The notes beneath the pieces are model-generated. The model did no database searches. It was not told the DNA's origin and worked only from the letters and a program-made list of their open reading frames with translations. From Rhynchonema sp. JSB1_4 (taxonomy: Eukaryota; Nematoda; Chromadorea; Monhysterida; Xyalidae), in NCBI GenBank assembly GCA_030248065.1, contig JASAMV010007610.1, positions 1 to 64,000 on the forward strand: a DNA stretch of 64,000 bases, read 5' to 3'. Below are positions 23,094 to 33,649 of this stretch, one piece after another (the stretch's first letter is position 1; each line of letters starts with the position of its first letter). The position numbers and the translations under genes were made by a program.

Positions 23094-23266
23094 ATTTGAA
23101 ACATCGGCCAGCCAGGAAATTCCCAATGCCTACCAAGATTGTTTCACTGTTGAAACATCAGCGCGCTTGTCAAGTTCATTCCCCCAGTAATAAACACGTT
23201 TGCGCACTGGTCGTCGCATGTTTTTACCGTGCGCACTGGCAAGCCAGGTCCCCGCCCTATACTACT
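23094..23266 (-). repeat. Right terminal inverted repeat of the Polinton-like element
   Basis: Reverse complement of 20029-20201, ending in CCCTATACTACT next to the CAGTTT target duplicate. Confidence 0.9.
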
Positions 23267-23307
23267 CAGTTTGCATATCAAAAGTTACACGTACCGTTGC
23301 ATACGTA

Positions 23308-23531
23308 TAGTCCATCCATCAGCTCATGGCACTTTTTCTCAGCCGAAAAGCTTGACAGGATCCAGTGCTGTTCCGGCTCCGGTCGGCTTACGAAAAAGAA
23401 AATAACGAGAAATCGGTTTTTATTTTATTTTTGTGCGCCGTTTTCTCTGACATTGCCTTGCAGAGGACCAATTTTTCACAACGGAACCTGAACCTCCCAA
23501 ACAAAGGTGCCATGAGCCGATGGATTGACTA
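23308..23531. mobile_element. 224-bp TA-flanked MITE, copy 1
   Basis: The ends TAGTCCATCCATCAGCTCAT and its inverted counterpart are flanked by TA on both sides, as for Tc1/mariner-type MITEs. A second near-full copy is at 45248-45470. It lies 41 bp outside the Polinton-like element. Confidence 0.75.
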
Positions 23532-24523
23532 TACCATATGCCTCATCACACACGGTGAACTGATAGTAGGTACTTAGGTCTCATTCACCCCTTTTTGAAC
23601 GTCCTGTAGATTTTTTAAATTCATCAATGACGTGAGATTGTATTCAAGCGATGCACTGCACAGGTACACTGTACGTTATTCTCAATGTTAGAACAGCTTT
23701 CTGCATAACAACACTGCCTTTTAAAACTCAGCCCGTGTCTTTGCCAGGTATCGTGGTATGCACATGCAGTGCAATTTTTTTAACGTCGCTGTTTGTGTGT
23801 TTTTCATGACATAACCCATGAATAGCAGCCAGTTTTACGGCACGTTTAACGGTCGTGTCACGGTTAGGTTGTGGCTATATCAATGTTGTAGGGCTACATG
23901 TTTGTTGAAGGACACAGAAACATCAAGTAGAAATGTTGGTCATTCACAGGGCTATTGGTTTTCGCCAAACGCTAATGTTGGTCTGAACATCAATGACAAA
24001 ACTCGAGGAAGTTAGTAAAAAATGCAACGTACAATGCTGCTAATCAAATGACACAATGACCTTAAGCAGTCACCGAAAAAAAGCGTTGAAACAGAAATAT
24101 GCAATACGACAAATCTCCAACATTTTGCATTACACGCGGTCAAACAAGACGAACAGATCGAACTAGCGACATGACAGAACACAGCACAATACATGACCAG
24201 TCAATGACATGAACACATTTCGTGAATAAAACTTTGCGACGAAAATCTACAACACGCTGCACGCTGCACAAAAGGTCAACAAGAATACGTAACACAAAAG
24301 ACAAAAATAATACAACAGAAGAACCAATAAAATGACAGGTTCCACCGACATGGTATCAATACAGTCGACCCCGATACTTGGAACATTCACGATGGTGGAA
24401 TTTTTTCTACCCTGATATTTATCCAATAGTTAATAGCTTCGTTTTAAGCTAAACTGCGTGCTCAATGTCAATATACACTGCAAGCTTAATCCACGTTACC
24501 CACGTTAACCCTTTATTTACGTT
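23532..24523. other. Spacer without recognised gene
   Basis: AT-rich, short open frames only. No domain, RNA gene or repeat was recognised between the MITE and the TTAA element. Confidence 0.4.
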
Positions 24524-24527
24524 TTAA

Positions 24528-25036
24528 AGGGGAAAGTGCACATTCCTAATCGCCTTTCAAACTCTACAAGTGTTTAGACAGTTGTGTGGGCATCATGAAA
24601 GTCAAATCACTTGGTACAAACTCTTAAACCCAGGAGAAGCAGTTCAAAGGGAACAATCGAAAAGAAAATTCGGCGCGGACCGGCCGAATTTCTACCTGCG
24701 CATTCGCGCAAATTTCCTGATCAAAAAGCTATATAAATATATAAAATAAATATATAAATATAAAGAAAAGCGAAGTTCTATAGTTAGTGAGTTTCCAAAA
24801 TCATGCGAAACATTCCGTCGCCTTGAGAGCTTTTTGATTAGGCAATTTGATTGAATGCGCAGGCAGAAATTCGGCCGGTCCGCGCCGAATTTTGTTCCCA
24901 GTGGCTTGCATTAAACGGAATCTCCTGGGTACATGTTTGAGAGTTTATACCAAATGATTTGACTTTTGTGATGCCCACATTGCTGTCTAAACACTTGTAA
25001 AACATGAAAGGCGATTAGGAATGTGCAATTTCCCCT
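24528..25036. mobile_element. 509-bp foldback MITE with TTAA target duplications (piggyBac-like)
   Basis: The arms, about 190-240 bp each, are inverted copies starting AGGGGAAA and ending TTTCCCCT. They are flanked by TTAA at 24524-24527 and 25037-25040, the signature target of piggyBac-type transposases. Each arm contains a CG-rich palindromic core (ATTCGGCGCGGACCGGCCGAA). The right end lies only 15 bp from the stop codon of lectin paralogue 2, so it is likely in that gene's 3' UTR. Confidence 0.8.
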
Positions 25037-25051
25037 TTAAGATGCGGTGGT

Positions 25052-28000
25052 CTAATAGTGTCGTTCATAATACTTCGCTCCCCCGTCATCCACCCAGCCA
25101 CCCATGTCCCAATCCGCTGCTTCGTGATTCACAGCCAACACCTGACATTGACCTGTACCCAGCCAGTGATTGAACGCCAGACACCCTTAAACATGATGAA
25201 GACTCTGAGTTCGAAAGATAAGCCAACAAAACCTTAGCCTCATAAAGATATTGTCTCGAACATGATTTGCCAAAATCAGTTACAATCAAGACCTAATATT
25301 ACCTTCATAATTGATGCATTCAGCAGCGCATGCTCGTTCGTCCGTATTTTCTAGCGTGACATCATTCAGAATGGCGTTGCTATCGGTCGGTACAAGCTTC
25401 ATGCCCTTTCGTGTCACCTTGTATTTGTTGTAGGGGATTCCTAAGCGTTAAAAGAACTGCAATTGGAAGCTCTTTGACTCAATTCCAATGACCAACGTTT
25501 TTGAAACAGACAATAACGGTTGGATGTGCACGGCCAGTAGTGATCCAACTTCCAATGGCCGGTTTGTCTAGTCGTTGGTGGACTATATGTCAAATACGTA
25601 CAGTAGTAACGCCCAGAGTCACCGCCAATCTTCAGCAACTGTGGTCGGAGTGTTGTGGAGTCGCCTTCGGTCGTTTCGTCCTGCATCCACGCGGGATCGT
25701 CGCTCGAAATCCGTTTGGCTCCGATATAATATTTCTGTGACAAAACCAAACTTTTGGTACACACAAAACACGATAAATGATAGTTATTCTTACACATGTA
25801 CCTTGCTCGCGTCAAGTATTCGAGCTGCAGCTTTCATAATCATTCTTGTGTACAGGTGGGCCAACTTTCCCCCCTTTGTTTTCGCTACGGTTTGGCACGT
25901 ATCCCAGTTTCGTGTGATGTCGTCAGTCCAGTAGCAGTAGCCTCCGATGACCACACCGCGGAAAGATTTGAGGCATTCGGTCACAGTGGTCTCCACTGCC
26001 ACTAAATGCGAAACAAGTTTAAAAGGAGCCACCTGTAACAAAAAGCCTGCTTAACACACCTTGGTACGTCGATGTCCTTGGAGTGTCTGAAATTTAGTTG
26101 TTTCTGTTTGGTTGGTTTTCAAACTAAACTGAAACCAGCATAAATTCCAATCGTTTCTTTCAAACCGAATTGACACATGCTCTGACGTAGACTCGCTCCA
26201 CCGAGGTAATACCCCGTATCAGGAGCAGGGAGTGCTGAGTCACCGTAGTAATACATGTAGCCCATATTGCAGGGAGACAGAGGCTCTGATGGTTGCCATT
26301 GCGTTTCTTCTGTGTTCATGATCATTCCTGCAATATGTTAGCCAAACCATGATTATACTTGTATACTGTAGATCTAGGATTAGCACATGGTAAACAACTA
26401 ATTTGTCACAAACCTGTGAACAGCTGAAACTGAAAATTAGAATCCTCGTCGCAAGATGCAGTGTAGTAACGACGAAGCCCAATGAACAACGTTGTGGTAG
26501 CTGGGAACTAAGGAACAGACAACGTTGCACAAGGCTCGTCAAGCACATTATGTACATAAATACGAAAGATCACCAACAGGTGACAGCAGCGATTCAATGA
26601 GAGTCAATACTGCCTGGGCCTTCAAAATAGCCAGCGAGCCGCCACTGAACCCCAAAGATCCGTCGGAACAACGATTGCGAGCTTCATCAAAATCTTGCAT
26701 TTCAGACAAAACCGCCACGTAGCACATGCCAACCACGATGGTTGTGGGGTTTGTTGATGAAGCACAGGCTGGATTTCGAAAAAGTTTTCAGTTTATTTTA
26801 TGCATCTGCAGATATTTAAAGCAACAGAAATAGTTTTTTTCAACGTCTGTCCATTACAGCCTGATTACCATTGAGATTTGCGTCAGATTCTGAAATAGAT
26901 TCTGAAATCAACTCATGATTATGCAAACCGCGTGCTAAAAGCCTCGGCCCAACTGGATATTTACCGAATTGACAGATGTAGTTCCGAGGAGTATTGCCTT
27001 CCGTGTCATAAATCCCGGACTTGCCTCCTTTCATGAATCCAAACGGCTGAGTACCTGCGCAGCATATAAAGTCTTCAACCTTAAAGAATTTCGAATTTCC
27101 ACCTGCGCATTCAGGCAAATTGCCTGATCAAAAAGCTGTCAAGGCGACAGAATGTTTCGCACGATTCTTGAAACTCACTAACTATAGAATTTCGCTTTTC
27201 TTTATATTTCGAATTTCGACGAATTGTTCCAGGGTGACAAGAAGAGCATGTAACATTTAGCAGACACGCTGGAACAATTCGTTGAAATTCGAAATATAAA
27301 GAAAAGCGAAATTCTATAGCTAGTGAGTTTCAAAAACTATGCGAAACATTCCATCGCCTTGCGAGCTTTTTGATCAGGCAATTTGCCTGATGCGCAGGTA
27401 TTGGTCGCACAATGACTTTATAAGAATTGGTCAAATTTTTTTCCTGAATCGTAAAGAGGGAAAGTGACGGGGCAGTGACGTTGCGTTGCGTGATCGCACG
27501 CAAAGCATGTAGTAAAGAGAATGTTTCAGACCAGCGGCAACGTGGTTGATCTGCTAGATTATTTTCAGCTGAAAATGTTTTGTGAGAATCACAAATAGCA
27601 CAGTGGTTAAGAGTGACTGAACGTGAAAATCAGGACTGATTTGATGAATTCTTATATAGTCATTGTGCGACCAATAGAAATTCGGCCGGTCCGCGCCGAA
27701 TTTTGTTCCCAGTGGCTTGTCTTAAACGGAATCTCTTTGGTACATGTTTGAGAGTTTATACCAAGTAATTTAACTTTTGTGATGCCCACATTGCTGTCTA
27801 AACACCTGCAAAACTTGAAAGGCGATTAGGAATGTGCAATTTCCCCTAAAGTGACTCTACAATTGAATGTTGACCGCGTTTGTTTGCAGCCATTTTTTTA
27901 GAAAATGAAGGCAAGGTATCAGAAACCAGGATTTAAGGAATGGATTTTCAACTCGTTGCTTTGTGATGTTTCACGGAGCCCACGTATTTTCACAGGAGGA

Positions 28001-30685
28001 GAAAAAATGAAAAAAGTTTGAGGCGGGCCTGTGCAAGACACAAGGTAATCCAATCTAAGATATTGTCAGCGTCTTATACACAGACGTTTCTCTGTTAAAC
28101 GAGAAGTAAAGCATTGTACGAAACGCCAGGTATGACAAATGATAAACGAAACACTCCGAAAAATCAAGCCTTTTTGAAGCACCCTTTTACTGCTGTATAA
28201 TTTTAGCCATCTGCGGTGAGTGAAATAAGTTGTCAATTACAAATAAAAATCATCTAATTATCAAGTTCGGTGTTTGTGCTTCCCAGTTTTCAAAACCCTA
28301 CACAGCTCACACAATGTTTACCACAACATGCGCAAGGCAGCTATGCCACAGCGCGCACACAACGACAACACACAGCCGGCACAGCGACAACACAGCAATG
28401 TTTCAGGTGGCAAGCTTTGTTGTGTGTGTGCGCTGTGGAATGGCTGCCTTGCGCATGTTGTGGTAAACATTGTGTGAGCTGTGTAGGGTTTTGAAAAACG
28501 AAAAGCACATCCTGAACACAGGATAATTAGATGATTTTCATTTGCAATTGACAACTTATTTCATTCACCACAGATGCCTAAAATTATACAGCAGTAAAAG
28601 GGTGCTTCAAAAAGGCTTGATTTTTCGGAGTATTTCGTCTATCATTTGTCACACCTGGCGTTTCGTACAATGCTTTAAATCTCGTTTAACAGAGAAACGT
28701 CTGTGTATAAAACGCTGAAAATATCTTAGATTGGATTACCTTGTGTCTTGCACAGGCCCGCCTCAAACTTTTTTCATTTTTTCTCCTCCCGTGAAAATAT
28801 GTGGGCTCCGTGAAACATCACAAAGCAACGAGTTGAAAATCCATTTCCTAAATCTGGGTTTCTAATACCTTGTCTTCCTTTTCTGAAAAAATGGCTGCAA
28901 ACAAACGCGGTCAACATTCAATTATAGAGGCACTAATGGACCAAACGGTTGTCCGTTTCCTTAGGCAACATCAGTGTTGAGCAATACCAATAATCTTGAA
29001 GTGCTATGATATACATTGTAAAAACCTTATTACATCCTAAGTCAGGCAGTGCAAACATACAATAGAAATTGTTGTCTGACGCCCAGACAACATCATCGGC
29101 GAGGGTTCCATCCTCCCAGAACCATCCCTGCTTGTTGCTGGTCGCGCCAGACCAACACACATAAGGACGTCTGCGGGCCCCTAAGTGGTACAAGGTGGTA
29201 TGCCCAGCCTGAAACAGTTCAAATGAAGACGTGAACGGCGCCACGAGCAAACTGACTACCGAAAAGCGCTACCTGGTCCCTTAAGAAAGTGTCGATCTCA
29301 GTGTGTTCCTCGAAGATTTGCGGCATCGCGAGTGAACCATGAAATCCGAGTTTTCCTGACGAGCAAATATCTTGCTGGTCTCCATTGAATGGGGAGTAGC
29401 CATTAGTGGTCAACGCCCAACATCTCTTGCCGTCATTGGCCACCGCAGTCGCTTTGATATTGGTTCTGTCGATCAAGTCACATGCTGAAACGAAAAAACA
29501 ATGCTCGCATGAGCTGACAGCAGTGATGTATAGTTGGGGCTACATCACTGACTGACAGACAAAACAGTATAAGTTCCACAAATCCACAATGAGCGCAATC
29601 ACTTACTGAGCGGATTATGTGGAGGTTCATCTAGAAAATTGCATTTATTTGGGTTCAAGGTAAAAGTTGTCATCAGAAGTGCACAAACTTGCCAAATTGG
29701 CATATGAATGTGCGGCGTTCGATTCCATTGCCCTCCGATTTGAGTAGGGTTCCATTAAGGCTCAGGATTACAGCGGTTTCGTTACAGCTTGAAGGCTCAT
29801 TTGGTGCCCACCAAGAGGCGTTTCCGTCAAACGGAGTCCCGTCGGTCCACGTGAGTCCATCAAAAGCAGCACTGGCACAAGCCCCATTTCGGTACATCCC
29901 GACGTAAGGTTCCCAGGATTCAGATTGCGTGTTTTGACTTGCCTTCAAGCATTGAGAAAGTTTGTATGCTTGTTGATCTAGTTTGCACGACATCGGTTTC
30001 GCCAAAAGATATGCTAGAATAATGTTCAGCTCAATTAGCAGTTTATCGTCGAATTTTTTCATATTTTTTTTAGCCTCCCATAAATGCAACAAGATGCTTA
30101 AATCTGTTCAAAATCGCAGCCTTTGTATTTCATAATGCGCGTTCACTTCTCCGTCTACGCTCACTGGACTGGTGGCATACAGTATAACTCAGCCGATTAC
30201 AGAGTGTTGACAATGGAATCACGGCATCAGTATGGAGTCAGTAAGCTGTCATGTGCAGTATAATGGCCAACTCGTCGCCTATTAGACATAATACACAGAA
30301 TTGGTTGCCAAATAACAACATATTTAATGTAATCTAGACAAATTTAATGTAATCTAGACAGACCTCAATGACCATGTCACTGACAGCACGCAACGTTTCA
30401 ATGCCTTCTGGAATGGCCAATTCTCCGCCAGGAAGTCCTAATGTGCGTTGACAGTCATATATCGCTTGCGCTTGTGTACGGAACTCGTTGTAGATCCACA
30501 CGTAACACGTTGAGTCAGTCAACACACGAGGAAAGCGCATTTGTTCACATCCTGTGTTATCTTGGATACGCGTTTATCAAGCCAAACTCGCAGGAGAATT
30601 TGTGCAGAAACTTACTCAAAGTTGGGTTTACAAACTTTGGTAACATGACCAGCAGAAAGTGCCAAACACTTACTGTAGATTTCAT
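25052..30685 (-). CDS. Secreted multi-CTLD plus PAN protein, paralogue 2
   Basis: Starts at ATG 30685 with a signal peptide (MKSTVSVWHFLLVMLPKF); the first intron gives an R-C-E junction as in paralogue 3. Order: CTLD1 (CYVWIYNEFR, GLPGGELAIPEG, WEPYVGMYR, FDGLTWTDGTPFDGNASWW, CQFG), CTLD2 (GKRCWALTTNG, GFHGSLAMP, GWFWEDGTLADD, YICQFG), CTLD3 (LGFSGGSLAILK, FIGLRRYYT, SMCQFG), CTLD4 (GGYCYWTDD, GGKLAHLYT, YYIGAKRI, CLFQKRW) and the PAN domain (ERACAAECINYEG, CLAFNHWLGTGQCQVL), ending KYYERHY. Visible exons all look intact. The CTLD2 intron (about 27.1-28.93 kb) is swollen by a nested MITE and a 1.1-kb palindrome, which may burden splicing. Exon borders inside are approximate. Confidence 0.8.
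27094..27846. mobile_element. Second, 5'-truncated copy of the TTAA foldback MITE family
   Basis: Matches 24528-25036 on its right side (ATGTGCAATTTCCCCT end, GGCGCGGACCGGCC core) and has a longer inverted middle around GAATTGTTCCAG. The left outer arm is missing, so it starts abruptly beside a CTLD2 exon. It is interrupted by a separate 274-bp insertion. Confidence 0.75.
27401..27674. mobile_element. 274-bp TA-flanked MITE nested inside the foldback MITE
   Basis: The inverted ends TTGGTCGCACAATGACT match over about 28 bp with one mismatch, and TA is duplicated at 27399-27400 and 27675-27676. The other family copy (reverse strand around 24694) keeps the uninterrupted site GCAGGTAGAAATTCG, which proves the insertion point and direction of nesting. 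Confidence 0.88.
27851..28933. mobile_element. 1.08-kb near-perfect palindromic (foldback) element
   Basis: Two arms of about 520 bp run inward from GTGACTCTACAATTGAATG and are near-identical inverted copies. They are separated by only about 50 bp of CA/GT-rich loop near 28372-28417. No coding frame is shared between the arms. The target duplication is unclear. It lies in the CTLD2 intron of lectin paralogue 2 and directly abuts the truncated MITE. Confidence 0.85.
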
Positions 30686-31579
30686 TTCATTTAATTTCAT
30701 TCACTTGAAGCAGGGAACTTATGTATATATACTATGTAGGTATGTATATGTAGCTGTAGCTCTTAATGTGCACAATAGAGAACAAAATACAACTGTGTTC
30801 CAGATCGAACAGCGTTTTTGACGCACGCTGTTACTTGAACCATCGCACCTTGTGCATAGATTTTTGTTGCACGACCAATAACACTGGCGAAAAGCAAATG
30901 AGATACAATTGTTTCCAATGCTATGAACGATTATTTTACTTGGTTAATGTGACGGATGGACATGCAAAGCATACTGTAACGTGTCCAGGTCAAAACCAAA
31001 AGGAATTAATCATTATCTGACTGCCTTTGTGCGAATCGGATTGCATGATGTTCTACCAATATCTGCCCACGCACAATTCGTATTTGCCTATCAGCAAAAT
31101 CGGCAGCTGAAAAGTCTGTAGCTGCACAATACGTGATAGGATATGAATGGAGAACAGTGCTATATCGGTTCCGCACAAGCACAACAAGCTCACATGGCAC
31201 AAAAATTTGAGGCATTGTTGGCTTTGTGATGTTATGGTATCTTGGCTTCGGTTGAGCAGAACATCATTCAATCAATTATTTAGCGTTATTTATAGATGAC
31301 ATAATAGAAATCAACTTCGATTTCTCTTCAATCAGTAACAACCTGGAATTAAACAGAGATACCCCAAAACACAAGAAAATACCATAACTGGAATTGAAAA
31401 TACTCACTCGTAAAAAATTTGTAGGTTTCTTACAGTTGTTAACTGTAAGTGTAAAACTTACAAAAAAATCAGAAAACCTACAGAAAAAACCACAGTCACC
31501 AACTGTACAAAATGAAAACTTACAGTTGCGAACTGTATATTCAAACAGTTTTTTTGTAAAATTGAGCAAAAATTGGGCA
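30686..31579. other. Upstream region of lectin paralogue 2
   Basis: No gene recognised. Around 31420-31540 there are several short inverted copies of TTACAGTT/AACTGTAA, possibly a small hairpin-forming repeat. Confidence 0.4.
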
Positions 31580-32842
31580 ATGGTGCAGAAACGACGCGGG
31601 AATTTGAAAATTTATTCAGTTTTCTTCGTTTTGTTGGCAATCGTTCTTTGTTTTGACGTGTTTTTGGAAGAAATGTTTGCTTTTACATTGTTTTGCTTTC
31701 AGATACGTTTTATCTCCAATACCTGCTGTATTTTATTGCAACCTATCGGCGGCCGTTCTATCGCAGGCGCACGTTCGACAGTTGACAAAACTGAAGATGC
31801 CGATGAGTGTCTGCGGGCCACTGCCAACAAATGCATGAACCAGCGATTTTTTGTGCCGAAGCTGCTGGAAGAAGCTGACTTGTAAGTGAGCCGTTTTTAA
31901 CCAGATAGTATCGACTTCGCAGGCTTGCTACGAGCAGGGTTGGGCAAAAAACGTTTTTTTTCAAAAAATCGTTTTTTTTTAAAAAAAGCGGTTTTTTTAA
32001 AAAAACGTTTTTTTTAAAACGCCCAGATGACCAAAATATGCCCCCAAAAAAATTGGAAAACGCTCATGTTGGGGAGAAAACGTGGTTAAATGAAGTAATT
32101 CTATGTGTTCTGAGGCAAAATAAACGGGTTTCAACCCATTTCTAGCGAGTTGTTAAGATCCCATATCAGACCCGCATCATGGGACCAACTTTGGCCGGGG
32201 TCATCACTGAAAGTCAAACTCCGTATATCGACGTATCTCGACAAAGTAAAAATTGGTCGAAAATTTTTTGAAAAAAATGGGACAAAAAATTGATTTTCCT
32301 TGAAAATCAGGGTACTTTCCTTGAAAAATCAGGGAAAATCAAGGAAATTCAAGATTTAAAAAAAACGAAAAACGACCCAGGCGTTTTTTTTAAAAAAAAC
32401 GTCGTTTTTTTAAGAAAAAACGCCGTCGTTTTTTTTGCCCAACCCTGGCTACGAGTAGATTTTTATGCTCAATTACACTTCTTGAGTTTACTGTGCTTCA
32501 GTGTAGTTCCTAGGGGGAGATGGGGGGACCCCTCGGGTGCGCTATCTCTCCTTTATGTGGTTCACTAGCCCCCTAACTTTCCCTGCAGATGCACAATGTC
32601 CTCCAATTTTTGCCTAGAATAGGCAGATTTAGGCCTAACACAGGTATTTTAGGCCTAAAATCGGTGATTGTTTGGCCAACGTTGTCGAAAATAGTGAAAA
32701 TTCATTTTTGGAGGGGATTTTTTCTGGACAACAATCTGTGAGGACCCTATTAGGTATGTTCTGGCAATAGTATGAGACATCCATTTGTCGTTTCAGGCAG
32801 CAGCCAGCAACGGTCAGCGCCCAACCAACTGGCTGTTTCTAA
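31580..32842 (+). CDS. Possible two-exon small secreted protein
   Basis: From ATG 31580 the frame begins with basic residues and a hydrophobic stretch (KIYSVFFVLLAIVLCF), a possible signal sequence. It continues to a good donor (GTAAGTG) after 31881. Acceptor TTTCAG at 32796 joins in phase to a short exon ending at TAA 32840-32842. The product would be about 115 residues with several cysteines and no recognised domain. The intron contains the hAT-like MITE. The coding claim is tentative. Confidence 0.25.
31935..32447. mobile_element. 513-bp hAT-like MITE with 8-bp duplication GCTACGAG
   Basis: Ends CAGGGTTGGGCAAAAAA in inverted orientation, with perfect 8-bp duplicates GCTACGAG at 31927-31934 and 32448-32455. 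The TIR start CAGGG and 8-bp duplication fit the hAT superfamily. The interior is dominated by runs of A and T around CG, giving strong self-pairing near both ends. Confidence 0.88.
32495..32760. repeat. Fragment of the CAGTGTAGTTCC repeat family
   Basis: Starts CAGTGTAGTTCCTAGG and has G-rich then TTTTAGGCCTAAAA-containing sequence like the complete element at 56368-56750. No right end was found. Confidence 0.6.
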
Positions 32843-33649
32843 GTGGGGCCCTTGCAAGCCACACTGCCAGCGCTGATCGCAACCACAGAAACAGCGAAAC
32901 GGAAGAGACGGTCCAGCCCAGTATGCACCCCGACCACATCCGTCAAACTTTGTGCGTTATCAAACTTGGTGATCGAATCAGATCGGACTTGCCTTGCTCG
33001 GATGGTGAGGATTAACGATAATGAGATTTACAGGAGCCATTAATTTCGACCAGCGTAAAAGTTGTCCATTTTAGGTCTGCTTATACCTTTCACGCTGATC
33101 GAAATTAGTGGCATGACCATAGTCCTTATTCAAAAAGTCACGTGACCAAGTGACGTTCGATCCGATCACCAGATTTAATATTTAGCTCATTATTTTGTTA
33201 AAACTTTTTGTAATCTGATTCTTTTCGCAATTTCTTTTTGCTGCGTTTTTATTACGTGTGACTATGGTCTTTTTTGATTGCATCGCTTCCCACATGCTCT
33301 TATTGGTGGTGATGATGTCAGTTTTTGTTGTTAAAGCTTGTCACCTTCTAGGGCGTTTAGGGCTTGATATGATGCCAATATTGTTTTGTTTTTGTTGAGC
33401 TTAATTAAGGCCTTGATGATGTTGCTAGCTTCACTTTGAGCTTTTTTCGATTTATAATGTTGTCAACGGAACTCCCTGTTTAAATTTTTCTTCGGCTCAG
33501 CAGCTGCGTTTCAATGAAACACAGGCAGCCGTGTTGAAAACAATAGCATTGTCATGATTTTGGCTGTTCCTGTCGTCTTGAAAGAAGCATAATTACAAGA
33601 CCGGGTGTGGAGTTTACGGACGGAGGCGGTCGTTAACAGTAGTCAAGAC
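32843..33649. other. Spacer with a small hairpin
   Basis: 33037-33113 forms an inverted repeat (TTAATTTCGACCAGCGTAAA and its near complement). Otherwise no gene is recognised before the 3' end of lectin paralogue 3. Confidence 0.45.

Larger units (their letters stand above)
20029..23266. mobile_element. Miniature Polinton/Maverick-like element with PolB remnant and C2H2 gene
   Basis: The element is 3,238 bp. Its ends are inverted repeats of about 173 bp starting AGTAGTATAGGGCGGGG, and it is flanked by a perfect 6-bp direct repeat CAGTTT (20023-20028 and 23267-23272). Six-base target duplications, 5'-AG termini, long inverted repeats and a family-B DNA polymerase are hallmarks of Polintons/Mavericks. 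Inside are a plus-strand polymerase gene reduced to its two ends, a minisatellite, and a minus-strand C2H2 zinc-finger gene. No integrase, packaging ATPase, protease or capsid gene is seen, and 3.2 kb is far below the usual 15-20 kb. It is therefore read as a non-autonomous deletion derivative, mobilised, if at all, in trans. Confidence 0.85.

Noticed and set aside
28230..28554. Several overlapping open frames near 28.2-28.5 kb on both strands
   Set aside because: They lie in the centre of the 1.08-kb palindrome, so the two strands mirror each other; composition is CA/GT-rich and no domain appears.
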